From positions 1-33,446 of the forward strand of contig JAKALU010000014.1 of the NCBI GenBank assembly GCA_021824065.1: a stretch of DNA of 33,446 nt, given 5' to 3'. Shown here piece by piece: positions 14,641 through 22,119 of the stretch. The position numbers and the translations under genes were made by a program. The notes under the pieces are model-generated. The model worked only from the letters and a program-made list of their open reading frames with translations. It made no database searches and was not told the DNA's origin. The first letter of the stretch is position 1; each line of letters starts with the position of its first letter. The stretch comes from Nitrospirota bacterium. Lineage in GTDB: Bacteria > Nitrospirota > Thermodesulfovibrionia > Thermodesulfovibrionales > UBA1546.

Positions 14641-15987
14641 TTATTTGGGAAGAATAAAATAAAAATTATTTCCATATTTTGTAGCCTCATAGCCTGCAAC
14701 TCCGCCATGTATCTCAACAGCATTTTTTATAAAAGCAAGACCGTGTCCTGTCCCGGGCTTGCCCAGGACATTGGTACCTCGGTATTCTTCTTCAAAGATT
14801 TTCTCCCGCTCTTCAGGTGGAATATGCAGGCCTGAACTGAAGACATTATATTTAACGCCATCCTTACCAGGTCCAAAGAAATCTTTAATGATCTCATAAC
14901 CGTATGCTATATACTTCTTTTTTTCACCTGTTTCGGTAAATATTTCCTGAGTGTATTTAAAGGCGTTTGAGAAAAGATTGGCATATACCTGGGCCATCAA
15001 ACCCACATCCACAACATTTATGATTTCTTCATCAGGGATACTGCTTAACCGGTCATCAATTGAGATTCCCGCCTCTTTAAATTGTTCGATGTACCGTTCC
15101 AGTTGAGGTTGAACAACGTCTTTTTTCATATTGCATGGCTTGGTGCGGAGTGTCAGCCTGCCCTGGTCAAAATGGCTCTTCCGGAACAGTGTTTCGATGA
15201 ACAGGCTCATATTCTTGTAATGCTTTTCTATATTTTCCAGTTCTCCTGTTAATCCGGCATTAACGTCTGCCAATTCTTTTAAAAGTGTTTCCAGATTTGC
15301 CTTATCACACTGACCTTTGGCTGAATACTCAGATAGAAGTTTTTCTATCTCTATATTCTTCATTACCTTTGCCCTGAGACGCCTGAGAAAGAGCTTATAT
15401 ACCATATTAGGCACTATTACATTATGTTCAATATCAGCAACAAGAGAGCGGATAAACCTCAGGTGTTCAATATTTTTTTCAACAAGGAATTTGTTATGCA
15501 ACCTGAAGCCGATACGGTTTGCGTATTTCTCAAAGAAGAGTTCCTTGTGTGCATCGATCTCATCAACCGGATATACCTCTAAAAATCCAAGTACGTTATC
15601 TTCTATATGAAAGGGGAGCTGGTCAATCAAATACTTTTTCCCGCGTATTGTCAATACCAGGTGTTTGTTATCAGTATAATAAGGACGTTCATTCGGTTTT
15701 ACGTCATCCGGAGGAGGCGTGTGCAACTCATATCCCTGCTCTTCGGTTGTTGCAAAGAGCGTCAGGGCATTAAGTTTAGGGTCTATGAGGTAAAGACGGG
15801 CATTTAGGTTAAAGAAACTCTTGGGGATCGCTACACATAAATTATAGAAATCTTCAATACCTCCGAACTCTTGGGCAAGATCAAAAAAGATTGCAAGGGC
15901 GTTTTTTTCTATTTGTGTGAAATTATAGCGCAGGTAATCAATCTTTTTATTCTCGATACGCTCTGAGATATGTTTTAATATAGCCAT
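14641..15987 (-). CDS. Orphan soluble sensor histidine kinase
   Basis: This 448-residue protein reads as a GAF-like sensor domain (about 30-165), a phosphoacceptor helix region with VADIEHNVIVPN (His188), a coiled coil to about 290 and an ATPase domain. In the last, the N box is QVYANLFSNAFKYT (337-341), the G1/F region is SSGLHIPPEEREKIFEE and the G2 box is GTGHGLAFIKNAVEIHGG. No membrane segment is present, so it senses an internal signal. No response regulator gene is adjacent. It is convergent with the patatin gene, 48 bp away. A palindrome, AGGATT-ga-AATCCT (15990-16003), abuts the start codon. It overlaps the only GAGG and could mask the ribosome site. Confidence 0.8.
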   Translation of the reverse strand: MAILKHISERIENKKIDYLRYNFTQIEKNALAIFFDLAQEFGGIEDFYNLCVAIPKSFFNLNARLYLIDPKLNALTLFATTEEQGYELHTPPPDDVKPNERPYYTDNKHLVLTIRGKKYLIDQLPFHIEDNVLGFLEVYPVDEIDAHKELFFEKYANRIGFRLHNKFLVEKNIEHLRFIRSLVADIEHNVIVPNMVYKLFLRRLRAKVMKNIEIEKLLSEYSAKGQCDKANLETLLKELADVNAGLTGELENIEKHYKNMSLFIETLFRKSHFDQGRLTLRTKPCNMKKDVVQPQLERYIEQFKEAGISIDDRLSSIPDEEIINVVDVGLMAQVYANLFSNAFKYTQEIFTETGEKKKYIAYGYEIIKDFFGPGKDGVKYNVFSSGLHIPPEEREKIFEEEYRGTNVLGKPGTGHGLAFIKNAVEIHGGVAGYEATKYGNNFYFILPK

Positions 15988-16076
15988 ACAGGATTGAAAT
16001 CCTCATTAATCTCGATAGATAGTTTAATTTTATCACAAGCTGAGCGCATTTTAAAAAACTCATTACCGAAGACACC

Positions 16077-16104
16077 TTGAACTTCGACTAAATTATGATA
16101 TGAT
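16077..16104 (+). promoter_or_regulatory. Promoter of the nosL-like pair
   Basis: TTGAAC (16077-16082) and TATGAT (16099-16104) are 16 nt apart. Transcription would start about 30 nt before the first nosL-like ATG. Confidence 0.45.
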
Positions 16105-16142
16105 TTATCAAGATGCTGTCTTTATCAAAAAGGAGGGATATT

Positions 16143-16625
16143 ATGAAGGTTGTTAAAACTGTCTTGCTTGTCTTTGTATTTGCTATGGTTTTTTTGATGA
16201 CGGGTGTGGCTGCTGCAGAAGATAAATGTCCGCTTTGCGGCATGACAATTACTGGTAATGAAAATACTGCCTTTATTGTAACAATGAAGACAGGGGGGGA
16301 TGTGACATACTGCTGCGCACATTGCGGTCTGTGGGTTATGGCAACTGAGAAGGATAAGGTGAAATCTGCAAAGACAAGGGATTTTATCAGTGGAGAATGG
16401 ATGGATGCTTCGAAGGCTGTATATCTTTATAACAGTAAAGCTGTTCCTGCCTGTTCTCCGAGCTGGATTGCATTCGGTTCAAAGAAAGAGGCTGAGATGT
16501 TCAAAAAGGGTTTTGGAGGAAGGATTTACGGTTATGAAGAGGCATTAAAGGTAAGGGCAACACATCCAAAGGGCATGGAGATGCCCATGAAGCATGAGAT
16601 GAAAATGGAGCATAAAGGTAAATAG
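16143..16625 (+). CDS. NosL-like copper-binding protein with Met/His-rich tail
   Basis: This is a 160-residue exported protein of the NosL family, which delivers Cu(I) in the periplasm, classically to nitrous oxide reductase. A signal peptide ends near VAAAE, followed by CPLCGM, the family copper site (in lipoprotein members this Cys is acylated; here the lipobox is imperfect). CCAHCG follows. The core ends IYGYEEALK. A tail rich in Met and His (EMPMKHEMKMEHK) adds likely metal ligands. AGGAGG lies 6 nt before the ATG at 16143; an upstream ATG at 16113 has no such site. A second NosL-like gene starts 2 bp after the stop. No nosZ is in the window. Confidence 0.8.
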   Translation: MKVVKTVLLVFVFAMVFLMTGVAAAEDKCPLCGMTITGNENTAFIVTMKTGGDVTYCCAHCGLWVMATEKDKVKSAKTRDFISGEWMDASKAVYLYNSKAVPACSPSWIAFGSKKEAEMFKKGFGGRIYGYEEALKVRATHPKGMEMPMKHEMKMEHKGK

Positions 16626-16627
16626 CA

Positions 16628-17080
16628 TTGCTGAGCAAAAACAACTTGATAAAGACAGCATCCATAGTGACAGTATTAATTATTTTTGCAGGTGTGTATT
16701 ATGATGCCCGTGCCACCGAAAGGGAAGGGTGTGTTGTATGCGGCATGTACCTTGACCTCTATGAAAAGACCAAGTACATTGTTTATTTTAATAATAACAC
16801 ATCAAAATCCATATGCAGTCTTGCATGTGCAGCAGTGGTAATTGATGAAAATAAAGGCAGTATAAAAAATATTATGGCAGCTGATTTTCTGACAGGGGAA
16901 TTAATAGACGCAAGAAAGGCATACTACGTCGAGGGAAGCGATATTCCGGGTGTGATGAGCTATGTCAGCAGGCTTGCATTCTTGTCTAAAAAACAGGCTG
17001 CGGCATTTAGGAAGAAACACGGCGGCAGGATAATATCTTTTGAAGGGGCATTAAAAAATCAGTTAAAGGATAAAAAATAA
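16628..17080 (+). CDS. Second NosL-like exported protein (TTG start)
   Basis: This 150-residue paralogue of the preceding gene is about as similar to NosL proteins in general as to its neighbour. One N-terminal hydrophobic segment (about 8-24) is followed by GCVVCGMYLDLYEKTKYIV, the copper-site motif, and then CSLACAAVV. ISFEGALK near the end matches the family C-terminus. It lacks the Met/His tail. The start appears to be TTG at 16628, with AAAGG about 9 nt upstream inside the end of the previous gene; translation is probably coupled. Tandem NosL genes could form a relay for copper to an unknown periplasmic or membrane cuproenzyme. Confidence 0.75.
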   Translation: MLSKNNLIKTASIVTVLIIFAGVYYDARATEREGCVVCGMYLDLYEKTKYIVYFNNNTSKSICSLACAAVVIDENKGSIKNIMAADFLTGELIDARKAYYVEGSDIPGVMSYVSRLAFLSKKQAAAFRKKHGGRIISFEGALKNQLKDKK

Positions 17081-17195
17081 TGCCCTTAATTTGTTAGAAT
17101 ATACTAAACATAGGACAAAGAGCTTGTCATGACTGAAATTCTGCAACGATTGTATCTAACCGAACAGAAAGTCCGGTAAGATGAAGAGGTAATTT

Positions 17196-18056
17196 ATGGC
17201 ATGGAAGTGTCCTGAATGCGGTATTAAAAATGACAGTGCTGCAGAGTGTTCATGTGGCTATGCATTTTACAAAATACTCGGGGTTAAGCCCGATGCGTCT
17301 GAAAAATCGGTAAAACAGACCTATCAATATCTGCTGAATGTTTGGAAGACGGACAGCCTTTCCAGTGACCCCCTTTCGCAAAAGAAGGCAGACGAAAGGT
17401 TGAAAAAAATAAACGAGGCGTATAAGACCTTTAAAGATTATGCATCTTCCCGCTCTGGTACCAAGAAAAAAACTAATACCGTTAAGGTAGCATCATTCGC
17501 AGTTCTAATTGTTTTATTTTTTGCATTTTTACTTGTATTTTTGAATACATCTAAAGAAGATAAACCCCGGGAACAGACAACTACGCAACAAGCTGAAAAA
17601 GCTAAAACCCAACCCCTCTCTGTAGATCAGGTTAACATGCAAGATAAACCTGAAGAACCCAGATCCCGGTCCCCTGAAAATCTGTCACAGTTCAAAGACA
17701 CAGTGCAGCAACCGTTACCGTCTGCGCCAACAGCCAATCTTCCTGCGGGCATCAGTCTTGAGAAGACAGAAGAAAATGCGATAGGACTGGTAAAGAAATC
17801 GCATGTGCTTGACCGTTTTTCCGATGTAGAGACAATAATGAATAAATGGACTGATGAGAATTCAGGTAAATTTCAGATTATAGGCTGGAAGGTTAAAAAG
17901 ATGGATGAGCAGATATATCTGGTTAGTTACACTGCTTCAGACGGTCTTGTTACTAAGGGCTTTTATTTTGATATTGACTTCAGCACAGGCGCTGTCCGGC
18001 ACATAGCGAATCATCCCGAACTTCAAAAGAAATACGGTATTCAATATAACCAATAA
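17196..18056 (+). CDS. Zinc-ribbon, degenerate J-domain membrane protein
   Basis: This 286-residue protein has three parts. Residues 4-20 form a zinc-ribbon-like pair, CPEC and CSCG. Residues 23-85 resemble a DnaJ J-domain (FYKILGVKPDASEKSVKQTY), but the HPD loop is replaced by NVWKTDS, so it should not stimulate DnaK in the usual way. A membrane helix (about 98-118) follows, then a Pro/Gln-rich linker and a C-terminal domain of about 100 residues with no recognised family (VKKMDEQIYLVSYTASDG). AGAGG precedes the ATG. It stands between the NosL pair and a small unknown. The membrane arrangement puts the J-like part on one side and the C-terminal domain on the other. Confidence 0.65.
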   Translation: MAWKCPECGIKNDSAAECSCGYAFYKILGVKPDASEKSVKQTYQYLLNVWKTDSLSSDPLSQKKADERLKKINEAYKTFKDYASSRSGTKKKTNTVKVASFAVLIVLFFAFLLVFLNTSKEDKPREQTTTQQAEKAKTQPLSVDQVNMQDKPEEPRSRSPENLSQFKDTVQQPLPSAPTANLPAGISLEKTEENAIGLVKKSHVLDRFSDVETIMNKWTDENSGKFQIIGWKVKKMDEQIYLVSYTASDGLVTKGFYFDIDFSTGAVRHIANHPELQKKYGIQYNQ

Positions 18057-18209
18057 AATTGTCTACCACCTGTTTCAGACTGTTTATTTTTTCTATGATA
18101 TGAGGCACCTGAATCCACCTGAGTATTTTTCAAGAGCCTTTTCAGTTTAAAGAGCGTCATAAAATGCATGTTATAATAAAGAAAACAAAAGAGAGAAGGT
18201 TTTATAGAT

Positions 18210-18467
18210 ATGAGAGAAGAACTGATTAAGGAAGAAGAAAAGAACATGAGGCGATTGAGGTTTATAGTTGATCTTGCACAGGCAGTGCTTATGCAGTCTG
18301 ACCTGACCATGCAGGAGTCATTGGATTTGATAGAAAACACAAAGAAGGCTGCACTTGGCCTTTTCCCTGATAAGGAATTTGTCTACGACCTCGTTTATAC
18401 TCCGAGATTCCACAGGATTATAGCCGAGCGGTTTACAATCCCAGGCACTTACTCAAGCAGGAACTGA
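18210..18467 (+). CDS. Small acidic/helical protein of unknown function
   Basis: This 85-residue protein is mostly helical by composition, opening MREELIKEEEKNMRRLRF and ending FTIPGTYSSRN. The pattern of a charged N-terminal helix, a middle ALGLFPDKEFVYDLVYTPRF and a short tail gives no family I recognise. An imperfect GAGAGAAGG lies about 11 nt upstream of the ATG. It precedes the accessory island by about 60 bp. It is probably real, judged by codon-like composition and isolated position, but nothing supports a function. Confidence 0.5.
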   Translation: MREELIKEEEKNMRRLRFIVDLAQAVLMQSDLTMQESLDLIENTKKAALGLFPDKEFVYDLVYTPRFHRIIAERFTIPGTYSSRN

Positions 18468-18525
18468 GTACAACCTTGGGGGCAGGGATTTTTAAGCAAT
18501 ATTGAATCAAAGGAGGAAGTGGAAA

Positions 18526-18870
18526 ATGAAAAGAGTTTTCAGTTTATTATTTACGTTCTGGTTTTTTGTTTTTTTACTTGGACAGTCATTTGCAGTTGAA
18601 AAGACTGCTGGCAGCCCAGAACTACTCAACAAATACGCTTACTATACCTGTATGTCAGATAAGGATGATAAGGATACATGCAAAAAAGATACGGAATCTA
18701 TCGCTGGTTTCATCAACGAACACCAGAAGCTTTTTTCAGAGGCATATGCATCCAACAACTGCTCTGACGACAAGAAGAAACTAAAAGAAGGGTTCTTTAA
18801 AGAATGTATGAAAAAGTCTCTCCAGGATGCAGAAGGGACTTTAAGCAAGAAAGAGACAAAAACATCATAG
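18526..18870 (+). pseudogene. Truncated duplicate of the exported Cys-rich protein
   Basis: This 114-residue reading frame starts at 18526 (AGGAGG upstream) with a signal peptide ending QSFAVEK. It matches the first 110 residues of the 460-residue protein at 19761 almost throughout: SPELL-KYAYY, CMSDKDDKD, ESIAGFINEHQKLF, EAYASNNCSDDKKKLKEGFF. At about 18852 the match stops inside LSKK and is replaced by four residues and a stop from the transposase fragment. At DNA level the shared part is a direct repeat (18559-18852 and 19797-20090, offset 1238 bp) with one stretch of over 60 identical bases. The duplication is therefore recent or kept alike by conversion. The peptide could still be secreted. 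Confidence 0.75.
18559..18852 (+). repeat. Direct repeat, copy 1 (partner 19797-20090)
   Basis: About 294 bp are shared in the same orientation with 19797-20090, at a constant offset of 1238 bp without gaps. The match begins at the WFFVF codons of the signal peptide and ends at the transposase junction. The interval between the copies holds the transposase fragment and a small membrane protein gene, so recombination between the copies would delete both. Confidence 0.85.
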
Positions 18871-19435
18871 CAAAGACAGCGCTCAGGTCATGGGAATAGG
18901 CGGTGAAGCGAATGCGGGTTGACACATCGATGATGTTCCACTCATAGAGGGGCAGCTGATGGTGTTTGATATGGGCATAGACCTCAGCCGGCAATGCGTT
19001 CTTGTCCAGGATATGTTTAGTGTCCAGTTGCATTTCCTGAAAAGGCATGAGGGCTTCATAGTCATACAGAGGCCGCCTTTGGCCATTGGCGGTTCTTCTG
19101 GTCTTTTTCTTTATGCCATTGCGTCTGAGGACCGCCTTGACCGTATCCTCAGGGAAACAGTGACTGAACTTTTTCTGAAGATACCCGGTCAGTCTTCGGT
19201 ACCGAAACCCCGTCCTTTTGGCCTCACGCACAATCAGCTCCTCAAAACAGCTTGCTGTCTTTGTGGGTGAATGCAGCGGCCTTCTGCTCTGGTCTTGCAG
19301 CGATCCATCCCGTGCCCGACGAACTGTCGGACGAGAGATATTCATAATCCGTGCTGTCTTGCTCACATCACCGCCCTGTTTTGCCAATACTTTCCGTATA
19401 AGCTCCCTTGCTTTCTCTGGTGAAATTTCTCTCAA
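18797..19435 (-). pseudogene. 3'-truncated transposase (HTH plus partial DDE core)
   Basis: About 195 residues of a transposase remain. Residues 1-40 hold a helix-turn-helix (GDVSKTARIMNISRPTVRR). Residues 60-120 form a second DNA-binding region typical of IS481/IS3-like enzymes. The integrase core follows, with Asp138 (MQLDTKHI) and Asp170 (NIIDVSTRIRF). The third catalytic residue and the rest of the core are missing: after MMFLSL the frame runs antisense into the truncated exported-protein gene. The start is TTG at 19433-19435 and no ribosome site is seen, so the 5' end may also be damaged. It must be inactive. No intact terminal inverted repeats were found. Confidence 0.8.
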
Positions 19436-19443
19436 TTAAGGAT

Positions 19444-19704
19444 ATGGTTGTAGCGCTTTCAAAGGTATTGGTTACATTAGCGCTTCTAGGGGTGTTTGCT
19501 TTTCTATTTTATTTAGGATTTAAAGGAGATATAACAAGGCATCTTTCTTTAGATTTTTTGACATGGGCAACAACAGCGACAGCCGGAGCAATAACCTTTT
19601 CAGTCATCTACGCAATCTACAGGAAAATATCACTGTGGCACTGGAAAAAGAAGCAGGTCAGGGGACTGAGAGACATTTTAGAATCTCCCCCTGACACCTT
19701 CTGA
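19444..19704 (+). CDS. Small two-helix membrane protein
   Basis: This 86-residue protein has two hydrophobic segments (about 5-25 and 38-60) and a basic C-terminal tail (RKISLWHWKKKQVRGLRD). No family is recognised. AAGGA lies only 1 nt before the ATG at 19444, too close to work well. The gene starts 9 bp from the transposase fragment, so its true 5' end may have been removed by the insertion. It lies between the two copies of the direct repeat, 56 bp before the full-length exported protein gene. Confidence 0.45.
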   Translation: MVVALSKVLVTLALLGVFAFLFYLGFKGDITRHLSLDFLTWATTATAGAITFSVIYAIYRKISLWHWKKKQVRGLRDILESPPDTF

Positions 19705-19760
19705 GTTTTAAGAATGGAAAAGGGAAAGTAATATCTTAAAAACAGTTAAAGGAGGCAACT

Positions 19761-21143
19761 GTGGGTAGAAAGATCTTAATTTTTTTCTTCGCAGTATGGT
19801 TTTTTGTCTTTATGGTTGGACAGTCAATTGCAGTTGAAAAGCCAGCTGCCAGCCCGGAACTACTCAGCAAATACGCTTATTATGCCTGTATGTCAGATAA
19901 GGACGACAAGGACGCATGTAAAAAGGACGCGGAATCTATTGCGGGGTTTATCAACGAACACCAGAAGCTTTTCTTAGAGGCTTATGCATCCAACAACTGC
20001 TCTGACGACAAGAAGAAACTAAAAGAAGGGTTCTTTAAAGAATGTATGAAGAAATCCCTTCAGGATACAGAGGCGACGTTAAGCAAAAAATACAGCGACT
20101 ACGACAAAAAGAAAACTGATATGAGGGTAGTAAGCTGTATTAATCAGCAGAACATACCTGTTGATGCACAGCCAGACACCTACGATGATAAGGCAGACGA
20201 CTGCAGGAAGGCAGTGGAATCCGAAGGAAAGGAAGGCAGCGGTTTTATAGGCGGCCTCATAAGTGTGGTCGGTCTTCTGGCCTTTATAGCAGCGCCTGTT
20301 ATTCCTGTAGCAGTGCTCGGTAGCCCAGCGATAACAGCAACGGGAGGTTCTGTTGTTGCTGCAGGCATTACTGAGGGAGGAATAATCCTTGGCGCCCAGT
20401 TTGCAGGCAGCACACTTGCAGGCGCTGGCTCTTACATCATGAGCGATTCCTCTGATATTAAGGAGTTCCCAGAAGATGCAGATAAAGTGAGGTGGAGCTT
20501 TTTCTTGAGGTGCATATCTGAAGGTGGAGATACAGGGAAATGCAATGACCAGGTAAAAAACCTTTCCCGACTGCTGACCCTTCAGTTAAATAGGCCTGTA
20601 TACAATGATTGCATCAAAGAGAACAAAGACAAAATTAACGAGACGGCTAAAGCAGGCAATAAGACTGAGAATATAAAGATAGCCCAGGGATGTGAAGATA
20701 TTGCCTTGAAAAAAGACATCACTCTTGACAGGAAAACTGTCGCTGAGAACGTAAGATACCTGGCTTATGTAAACAGAAATATGGATAAGCTCAGGGCTTC
20801 AGCCAACGACGAGGAATTGCTCAAAACAGTAAAGGAGTTAAAGGAGCAGTCAGCTGCAGATGCAAATTTCACAACCCGAAAGCCTACAGCCGAAGAAATA
20901 GACCTGTCTAAAAAAATCTCCTCCAGGAAATTTAAAGGCATATCCACAATTTCCCAGAGAGCGTGTAAGGAAGGAAGCATGGCTATCGGTGAAACCAGGG
21001 AATATATTATTTCGACAAATATCGCCGACAGACTGGTTGAGTGGACATGCACTGAAACAGAGAAAAAACACTTCCTCGGAGCTGTCTCCACCAAGGAAAA
21101 GAGTTTTTCTGTTAGTTTTCATAATTTTCCTTTTTTAAAATAA
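19761..21143 (+). CDS. Exported Cys-rich protein with Gly/Ala-rich hydrophobic segment
   Basis: This 460-residue protein starts at GTG, with GGAGG 5 nt upstream. A signal peptide (residues 1-24, ending QSIA) precedes a polar domain (25-155) with regularly placed cysteines: YYACMSDKDDKDACKKD, SNNCSDDKKK, KECMKK, VSCINQ, DDCRKA. Residues 160-225 form a long Gly/Ala/Val/Ile segment (GLISVVGLLAFIAAPVIPVA and GGIILGAQFAGSTLAGAG). It looks like a membrane-inserting hairpin or glycine zipper. A second polar Cys-containing region runs to 445. I recognise no family. The design resembles secreted pore-forming or membrane-active proteins, but that is inference. A strong terminator follows. Base composition is similar to the neighbours. 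Confidence 0.7.
   Translation: MGRKILIFFFAVWFFVFMVGQSIAVEKPAASPELLSKYAYYACMSDKDDKDACKKDAESIAGFINEHQKLFLEAYASNNCSDDKKKLKEGFFKECMKKSLQDTEATLSKKYSDYDKKKTDMRVVSCINQQNIPVDAQPDTYDDKADDCRKAVESEGKEGSGFIGGLISVVGLLAFIAAPVIPVAVLGSPAITATGGSVVAAGITEGGIILGAQFAGSTLAGAGSYIMSDSSDIKEFPEDADKVRWSFFLRCISEGGDTGKCNDQVKNLSRLLTLQLNRPVYNDCIKENKDKINETAKAGNKTENIKIAQGCEDIALKKDITLDRKTVAENVRYLAYVNRNMDKLRASANDEELLKTVKELKEQSAADANFTTRKPTAEEIDLSKKISSRKFKGISTISQRACKEGSMAIGETREYIISTNIADRLVEWTCTETEKKHFLGAVSTKEKSFSVSFHNFPFLK
19797..20090 (+). repeat. Direct repeat, copy 2 (partner 18559-18852)
   Basis: This is the copy that lies within the intact gene; the alignment is gap-free. Third-position differences are scattered at the two ends, while the middle is identical over more than 60 bp, which suggests local gene conversion. 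Confidence 0.85.
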
Positions 21144-21174
21144 GATAGTTTGACATATCACAAGAAAGGGACCC

Positions 21175-21216
21175 AAGAGGGACTGGTTTTAAGAGCCAGC
21201 CCCTCTTTTGTTTTTT
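21175..21216 (+). terminator. Strong rho-independent terminator of the exported protein gene
   Basis: AAGAGGG (21175-21181) and CTGG (21183-21186) pair with CCAG (21196-21199) and CCCTCTT (21201-21207), with one A-C mismatch and a 9-nt loop. TTTTGTTTTTT follows directly. Confidence 0.85.
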
Positions 21217-21324
21217 GGCGTGGTCGGTTAAGTCCTGATAAGTGCGCATTTGCCTGCTGTTTTCTGCTGTTGTGGACTTGACTTTTCCGCTCCAAAACCT
21301 TATAAATAAGGTAAAGGATAAAAG

Positions 21325-21495
21325 ATGAGCAAAGCTATAATAGAAATATATGAGGCTTTAAAAACAGCTGGCGTTCCTAAAGACAAAGCAACAGCAGATG
21401 CAAAAGCAGTGGCAGATGTCGGTCAGGAAGACCGCCTGTCAAAGATAGAGGGTGAATTAAAGGTTATCAAATGGATGGTGTCCTTATTACTATGA
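21325..21495 (+). CDS. Small coiled-coil protein (DUF1640-like), apparently split by a frameshift
   Basis: This is a 56-residue frame with AAAGGA 6 nt upstream. The N-terminal EALKTAGVPKDKATADAKA and the coiled-coil-like RLSKIEGELKVIKWMVSLLL resemble the small DUF1640/CCDC90-type proteins, which end in one membrane helix. Here a TGA at 21493 cuts the helix. An overlapping ATG (21492, ATGA) in another frame supplies NVGIILMLIKALSVLPR up to a stop at 21546-21548, just what the missing half of the helix should look like. So either a one-base change split one gene, or two tiny coupled frames are used. The second frame ends 2 nt before the DUF5618-like gene. Confidence 0.55.
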   Translation: MSKAIIEIYEALKTAGVPKDKATADAKAVADVGQEDRLSKIEGELKVIKWMVSLLL

Positions 21496-21550
21496 ATGTA
21501 GGGATCATTTTGATGCTTATTAAGGCACTTTCGGTGCTGCCGAGGTAATA

Positions 21551-21928
21551 ATGAAAGAACCTACAAGATATATAAACAACGCAAAAGAGCTTCTAAAAAA
21601 GTCTCCCATTGAGAACAATATCTATACAGATGTTAAATATGTGAAGTCAGCTCTCGGAGTTGCATATTTAGGAGTCCTCGATGCTATAAATGAGGCGCTC
21701 TTAAAGAAAGGACTTACGAGGAAAGAACTTCCCAAAAAGGTTGAGGAATATGAAAAAGCACTGAAAAAACATTTTGGTGTATATAATGGAAAACTCTTGA
21801 GGGAGTTTTCAACCTTATATGATGAATTACATATAGCTGGTTATTATAGAGGGCTACTCCATCGTACGAATATAGTCAAAGATGCGTTAAAAGGGGCAGA
21901 GGAATTTATAGAGAAAATAAGGAGGTGA
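21551..21928 (+). CDS. DUF5618-like helical protein
   Basis: This 125-residue all-helical protein opens with TRYINNAKELLKKSP, continues NIYTDVKYVKSALGVAYLGV and ends HIAGYYRGLLHRTNIVKDAL. This pattern resembles DUF5618 and, more distantly, HEPN-like four-helix proteins, but no R-x4-6-H RNase motif can be claimed with confidence. GAGG lies 5 nt before the ATG. It sits in a tight row with the split coiled-coil gene upstream and the 61-residue membrane protein 5 bp downstream, so the three form one unit. DUF5618 has no established function. Confidence 0.6.
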   Translation: MKEPTRYINNAKELLKKSPIENNIYTDVKYVKSALGVAYLGVLDAINEALLKKGLTRKELPKKVEEYEKALKKHFGVYNGKLLREFSTLYDELHIAGYYRGLLHRTNIVKDALKGAEEFIEKIRR

Positions 21929-21933
21929 ATTAA

Positions 21934-22119
21934 ATGGATATATTTATAGGTTTGCTGGTGTTAATAATAGTTATAGGAGCTGTAATTCAGACTATAGTAA
22001 AAGTAAAAAGGGAAGGTATCAAGGCTGCATTAAAAGAAAAACCTTCCGCCTTAGATAACGAAGATTACTCCAATCCAAGTTCCATATGGTGGTCGGATAG
22101 TTTAGATGGCAAAGACTAA
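21934..22119 (+). CDS. 61-residue single-pass membrane protein
   Basis: A short N-terminal membrane helix (DIFIGLLVLIIVIGAVIQTI) is followed by a basic stretch (VKVKREGIKAALKEKP) and an acidic, Trp-containing tail (SSIWWSDSLDGKD). AGGAGGTG lies upstream at good spacing. The last four bases overlap the 3' end of the convergent TraG-like gene. No family is recognised. The topology suggests an inner-membrane peptide with a cytoplasmic tail, possibly working with the two small genes before it. Confidence 0.6.
   Translation: MDIFIGLLVLIIVIGAVIQTIVKVKREGIKAALKEKPSALDNEDYSNPSSIWWSDSLDGKD

Noticed and set aside
18041-18340. 99-residue minus-strand frame
   Set aside because: It is antisense to the end of the J-like gene and the 85-residue gene, with no start signals.
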